A stretch of DNA of 6,218 nucleotides, taken from NCBI GenBank assembly GCA_002435875.1, contig DIVN01000228.1, positions 1 to 6,218 of the forward strand, in the 5' to 3' direction. This DNA comes from Anaerolineales bacterium UBA6131 (GTDB taxonomy: Bacteria > Chloroflexota > Anaerolineae > UBA2200). The translations under genes and the position numbers were made by a program. Shown in pieces: positions 5,534 to 6,218 of the stretch. Under the pieces are notes generated by a model that was not told where the DNA came from, ran no database searches, and saw only the letters and a program-made list of their open reading frames with translations. How positions within the stretch are numbered: position 1 is the stretch's first letter; the number at the start of each line of letters is the position of its first letter.

Positions 5534-6218
5534 ATGGATCCAATAACTCGCATATTCGATCGCACCGTTGCAGAGGTGATTGCGCGTGACGAACTCGAGA
5601 AAAGGCTGCGCTCGGGCGACAGACTGTGTCTCAAGCTCGGACTCGACCCAAGCAAACCGAACCTGCATGTCGGCCATGCGGTCGGGCTCCGGAAGCTAAG
5701 GCAATTCCAGGAGCTTGGGCACCGAATCGTACTCATTGTCGGCGACTGGACCGCACAGATTGGCGACCCTAGCGGCCGTGACGAGAGCCGGACCATGCTC
5801 AGCGCCGAAGAAGTCCAGCGCAACGCGGAAACATACATGCAGCAGTTCTCATTGCTGGTAGATCGCTCTCGTACAGAGGTGCGTTGGCAGAGCGAGTGGT
5901 TCGGCAAGTTCGCACTGACCGACGTCTTCAATCTGACTAGCCGCTTTACCATGGCGCAGATGATGGCTCACGAGACCTTCCGTAAACGCTGGGACGAGGG
6001 TCGTCCGCTTTCACTGATGGAGCTTCTGTACCCCACCCTGCAGGCCTATGACTCTGTTGCCATCGGGGCCGACGTTGAGTTCGGAGGAACTGACCAAAAG
6101 TTCAACATTCTGTGCGGGCGCGGACTGCAGGAGAGCCTGGGCTTGCCTCCACAGGCCGTCTTCTTGTGGCCACTGCTTCCCGGCACAGACGGTCGCAAGA
6201 TGAGCAAGAGCTACGGCA
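5534..6218 (+). CDS. tyrS: Tyrosyl-tRNA synthetase, N-terminal 228 residues (runs off the right edge)
   Basis: This class I synthetase activates tyrosine with ATP and charges tRNA-Tyr in the cytoplasm. The visible part covers the Rossmann catalytic core: 'KLGLDPSKPNLHVGH' with the HIGH-type motif HVGH (45-48), 'IGDPSGRDESR' (76-86), the tyrosine-binding region 'YPTLQAYDSV' (166-175) with 'GGTDQKFN' (184-191), and the KMSKS loop at 222-226. The exact KMSKS and the 'RKLRQFQELGH' context resemble the TyrZ-like group of bacterial TyrRS more than the E. coli TyrS type. The C-terminal anticodon-binding and S4-like domains would follow beyond the window. The ATG at 5534 is preceded by GGAAAGGG (5521-5528), and the protein aligns with the usual family start. 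The upstream gap is long and carries no T-box, unlike pheS. No frameshift in the visible part. Confidence 0.95.
   Translation, partial: MDPITRIFDRTVAEVIARDELEKRLRSGDRLCLKLGLDPSKPNLHVGHAVGLRKLRQFQELGHRIVLIVGDWTAQIGDPSGRDESRTMLSAEEVQRNAETYMQQFSLLVDRSRTEVRWQSEWFGKFALTDVFNLTSRFTMAQMMAHETFRKRWDEGRPLSLMELLYPTLQAYDSVAIGADVEFGGTDQKFNILCGRGLQESLGLPPQAVFLWPLLPGTDGRKMSKSYG

Noticed and set aside
5416..5952. 178-residue minus-strand open frame over the start of tyrS
   Set aside because: Antisense to a strongly conserved synthetase core, with a Ser/Arg-rich composition typical of shadow frames.
1..6218. Mobile element, CRISPR array, tRNA or rRNA gene
   Set aside because: No transposase or integrase, no regularly spaced repeats, and no tRNA- or rRNA-like sequence was seen on either strand.

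Overview
This is a bacterial chromosomal housekeeping segment, moderately GC-rich, with no sign of mobile DNA. The best guess for the source is a member of Chloroflexota. The reasons are a T-box-controlled pheS-pheT operon, a PheT with the variant 'SLRFGRG' stretch, a compact membrane-anchored amidase of a type I associate with that phylum, and mutS2 next to pheT. This assignment is an inference from protein character and was not tested by a search.

Layout. The left two thirds are read on the minus strand. A promoter at 4303-4330 with both hexamers matching the sigma-70 consensus drives a leader of about 320 nt. The leader carries a T-box riboswitch (specifier UUC, Phe; T-box at 4043-4056; intrinsic terminator at about 3995-4033). 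It is followed by pheS (3975-2950), pheT (2890-425) and the 5' end of mutS2 (from about 280 or 319 to the left edge). A perfect 8-bp inverted repeat lies in the pheT-mutS2 gap.

To the right, a divergent promoter at 4401-4429 drives a membrane-anchored N-acetylmuramoyl-L-alanine amidase on the plus strand (4454-5260). Between the two divergent promoters is a 6-bp inverted repeat (4353-4374) placed like an operator. A gap of about 270 bp without a convincing gene (5261-5533) holds a possible stem-loop. After it, tyrS (tyrosyl-tRNA synthetase) begins at 5534 and runs off the right edge after 228 residues.

How the genes work together. pheS and pheT make the two subunits of phenylalanyl-tRNA synthetase. 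The T-box senses uncharged tRNA-Phe and lets transcription continue only when the enzyme product is short. tyrS charges the other phenolic aromatic amino acid tRNA but shows no T-box here. The amidase is a cell-wall enzyme and its position between the two synthetase loci is probably incidental. I found no new defence or mobile system. The most instructive element is the T-box, whose antiterminator partner sequence sits in the apical loop of the terminator hairpin.
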